A DNA stretch of 64,000 bases from Pterobdella sp. o SKG-2022 (taxonomy: Eukaryota > Annelida > Clitellata > Hirudinida > Piscicolidae): contig OZ038321.1 of the NCBI GenBank assembly GCA_964035795.1, positions 7,476,079-7,540,078 of the forward strand, in the 5' to 3' direction. The notes under the pieces are model-generated. The model was not told the origin of the DNA and ran no database searches. It was given only the letters and a program-made list of their open reading frames with translations. A program made the position numbers and the translations under genes. Shown here piece by piece: positions 61,612-64,000 of the stretch. Each line of letters starts with the position of its first letter. Within the stretch, counting starts at the first letter, position 1.

Positions 61612-61800
61612 GTCGGCCCGTATAGCTCAGAGGTAGAGCATTAGACTAATTATCTAAAGTTACCAGGTTCGATCTTGCGTGGGCCGACAATTAGCACCTG
61701 TTCCACAGTGTGTTTTCGCTACATTAAATTTGTAGCAAATGCTTTGATCTATCAGTAAAAGCGCTTCATAAATACTGCATTAAATTACATTACATTTCTC
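61612..61800 (+). mobile_element. tRNA-Ile-derived SINE, nearly full length
   Basis: The head 61612-61688 has a paired acceptor stem (GTCGGCCC/GGGCCGAC), the A box TAGCTCAGAGGTAGAGC, an anticodon loop CTAATTA (anticodon AAT) and GGTTCGATC. The T stem does not pair, so it is not a working tRNA. The body AATTAGCACCTGTTCCACAG and the tail ATTAAATTACATTACATTT match the copy at 24898 over about 185 bp. Confidence 0.85.
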
Positions 61801-62091
61801 TCGCGTACTCGAAAACATGAAGTTGGATAAAGAGAAGCCTTGAACAAATTTTTTGAAACGAAAGTATTTTTAAGTCAACATTAATTCCTTAATCAATAAT
61901 GGAACATTAATAATTAACAGAAATTCCCTTTTAATGACACTTTTCTATTGACTATTGAGAATAAGGTTGGCTAAAATGACCTTGTTGCTCGCCCGAATAA
62001 TGGTGGAGAAAAGTTGCCTATAAAAAAACATTTTAAAAATTAATTAGTCATTTTTTTTGAAAAGTATTCAACATAAAACAGTATTTACTTA

Positions 62092-62215
62092 GGCTGTGAC
62101 AGCTCAAATGGTATGGTTCGATCTTCAGATAGTTCGATGCCGTGTTGGCCCCATCATGTTCCAGTGTGTTTACGCTCATTAACTTTGTAGCAAGTGTTTC
62201 ATAAAACAGAAATTT
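62092..62215 (+). mobile_element. Degenerate SINE copy
   Basis: ACAGCTCAAATGGTATGGTT, AGTTCGATGCCGTGTTGGCC and CCAGTGTGTTTACGCTCATT parallel head, B box and body of the SINE at 61612, with loss of most of the anticodon region. Confidence 0.6.
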
Positions 62216-62928
62216 GAATTTGAAGATGTGATGAAGTTTGTGCTAAGCTCATCACATTAACAAGCGATGCTGATAAGTATTTTGTATAGAATTTGTTGTG
62301 AGGTTTGAAAATTATAATGGAAAAATATTTTTTTTGAAAATATAATATTAAATAATATTTTGGTGAAAAAGAAAAAAAATTGAATAGAAAACTACTATGA
62401 TAACGCAATAGTTTATGATTGTTTAATTTTTACATAAATCTACTGAAGTCTTAAAAATATATCAAAAAAATTTAACTTTAAAGGAATATGCATCAAAAAT
62501 ATATATAATTAAAATTATGAATACCTAATTAATTATTTTTAATTATTCTTTGTTTTTCCACTTTAAGGCTATATTTCAATTTCGGAGAATATTTTTATAT
62601 TCTAAATTTTTATAAGCTACATACTTTTGATTTTTTGGTGACCTAAATCTTTTTGATGTCTATTATTGGAAGTTTCATCCGAAAAAATTGCATTTCAAAA
62701 ATCTAATTAAGAAATTGTTCGAAGTATGTGAAATTGCTATATTTTTGGCTTTTAAAAGTCACTAATCGATTAAATGACTTTTTCGATGAATTTGGTACAT
62801 TTAGTATTATGCATTGACTGAATAGGTTTTTTTAGAGTTCATTAAAAGTTTTTCCATGCAAAAGTTCTATCTCTCATCAAAACCTCTTTGTTCATGAAAC
62901 TCTTTATATTCTGGCTCCACCATAAAAC

Positions 62929-63280
62929 TTACAACATTTTAGTGGGTTTATATCCGTGAATGAGTGGCTTCGTTATAATACAATATTGATATTTGACAAT
63001 TTTTCTGATGTAGAGAAATTTATCTCCATGCCTCCCTTTTTTTGATTTTTCCAAGTTCTTATTGTCCAGTTTTTGCAACTTCATCAGTATTGGGTCCCAG
63101 GCATTTGTGTCCACCTACAACTTTGGGTCATTGAAGGCATTCCTTACCGAGTTATATTTTCTTATTTCAGGCTCTCCCGTATTAATAGTTTCTTTTGAAG
63201 GGAAACTTTTTTTTTCGATTATTGTTTCCAGGATCACTGGCTCATTCCAGTTAACTTTTCCATGGGAGCATTCTCGTGCA
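62929..63280 (-). mobile_element. Relic of a repeated ORF (TNAWDPIL type)
   Basis: The minus frame gives NAFNDPKLQVDTNAWDPILM and, upstream, KKSFPSKETINTGEPEIRKY. The same order (NDPQLIVNTNAWDPILKDL, preceded by ESLEIKKHNSVFNG) is found inside the TIR element at about 54600-54790. The family is unknown; a retroelement coding region near the RT start is the likeliest. Confidence 0.55.
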
Positions 63281-63780
63281 TGCTTGCTTATACCTGAAAT
63301 TGTGTTTGAGTCTTTATTTGATGTTAAATCTTTTTTGTGTTGCTTTATTTAGTTCATAATTTCACCAAACAATGATAAATACCCAATGAGTAATTCATTA
63401 AATCATGGCTGGTGGTATAACAATGTTGTACGCTGTATGAGTTAAAAAACATGTGCATGAAATAAGTAAAAACAACTGACTTTTTTCAACATACATTAAT
63501 GGAAGTGAATTCGGCAATATTTTCCAAATTATTTGGATTGCAACGAACATCTCTATATTTCTAACGCCCACAAGCTTCTGCAATCAGCATACTTATTATC
63601 GCATAAACCACCGCTTATTTTCACCCTTTATGTTGTTTGGGTTTTTTGACTTAATACTTATATCGAAATTTTAATCCTTGTCATTCAGCTTTAGCTCAAC
63701 TTAGTTTAAAAGTTTGGCAAATATTTTTTTCTGTTTTTTTGCAATAAAATGCTTTCATCATCATTTTTAAAAACAACTTC

Positions 63781-64000
63781 ACAGAAAGAGGCGATATTTT
63801 GACACTTTTTTATCAAACTAAAATTGTTGACAAATTCAACTTTGTCAAGATTCGTTACACTAATGAGTTATAAAAAAGTTGAGTATGTGGAAAATTTTAG
63901 TTTGATAAGAAATAGCATCAAAATATTGCCTCTGTGAAGTTGTTTTTAAAAGCAATTCACAAAAAAATGATACACGATGTCTCTGAAGAACTTTCATCAT
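63781..64000. repeat. Foldback arrangement of a dispersed repeat at the right edge
   Basis: The left half (about 63781-63845) contains TTTATCAAACTAAAATTGTT and the right half (63885-63945) the complement AATTTTAGTTTGATAAG plus TTGCCTCTGTGAAGTTG. Together they form an imperfect inverted repeat. The right half continues as the family seen at 56196 and 61060. Confidence 0.6.

Noticed and set aside
61612..61688. A functional tRNA-Ile gene
   Set aside because: The T stem does not pair, and the head continues into the same body as another SINE copy, so it is a SINE head.

Overview
The window is AT-rich animal nuclear DNA: the genes have many exons with GT...AG introns, and introns and intergenic DNA are heavily loaded with non-LTR retrotransposons, tRNA-derived SINEs and palindromic DNA elements. 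A collagen/C1q protein, a STAR RNA-binding protein, NF-YC, a PAK-type kinase and an MMP relic point to a metazoan. Retroelement types and base composition suit an invertebrate, but I cannot name the clade. Most genes had to be built by joining exons by reading phase, because few single open frames represent whole genes.

Layout, left to right. 1-509 (-): first three exons of a Sam68/KHDRBS-like STAR gene leaving the left edge. 2524-9501 (+): three-exon secreted collagen-stalk C1q protein. 12331-16911 (-): eight-exon NF-YC transcription factor subunit. 17032-17528 (-): four-exon acylphosphatase with a 17-nt microexon, only 120 bp upstream of NF-YC on the same strand. 17926-18819 (+): Ser-rich 297-aa protein of unknown function, divergent from the acylphosphatase. 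19619-22884 (-): group II PAK-like kinase with a DMG motif. 23465-23940 (+): broken matrix metalloproteinase. 24-32 kb: a block of retroelement relics (CR1/L2-like LINEs, a SINE, a restriction-like endonuclease domain). 33294-53234 (+): complete SMC4 condensin gene, 31 exons, about 1276 codons. Its third intron (7.7 kb) holds a LINE nested in a LINE plus Helitron-like elements, and its fifth intron holds another LINE. 53.6-55 kb: RT relic and a TIR element. 56112-58688 (+): three-exon acidic, proline-rich protein of unknown function. 59-64 kb: RT relics, SINE copies and foldback repeats.

The genes are functionally unrelated housekeeping or regulatory genes (chromosome condensation, CCAAT-box transcription, RNA binding, kinase signalling). 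Two higher-order themes stand out. First, the acylphosphatase/NF-YC pair has a poly(A) signal followed by a splice-acceptor-like site just before the downstream ATG, and other genes also have acceptor-like sites just before their ATG, suggesting (not proving) spliced-leader trans-splicing. Second, the mobile DNA is layered enough to date insertions relative to each other.
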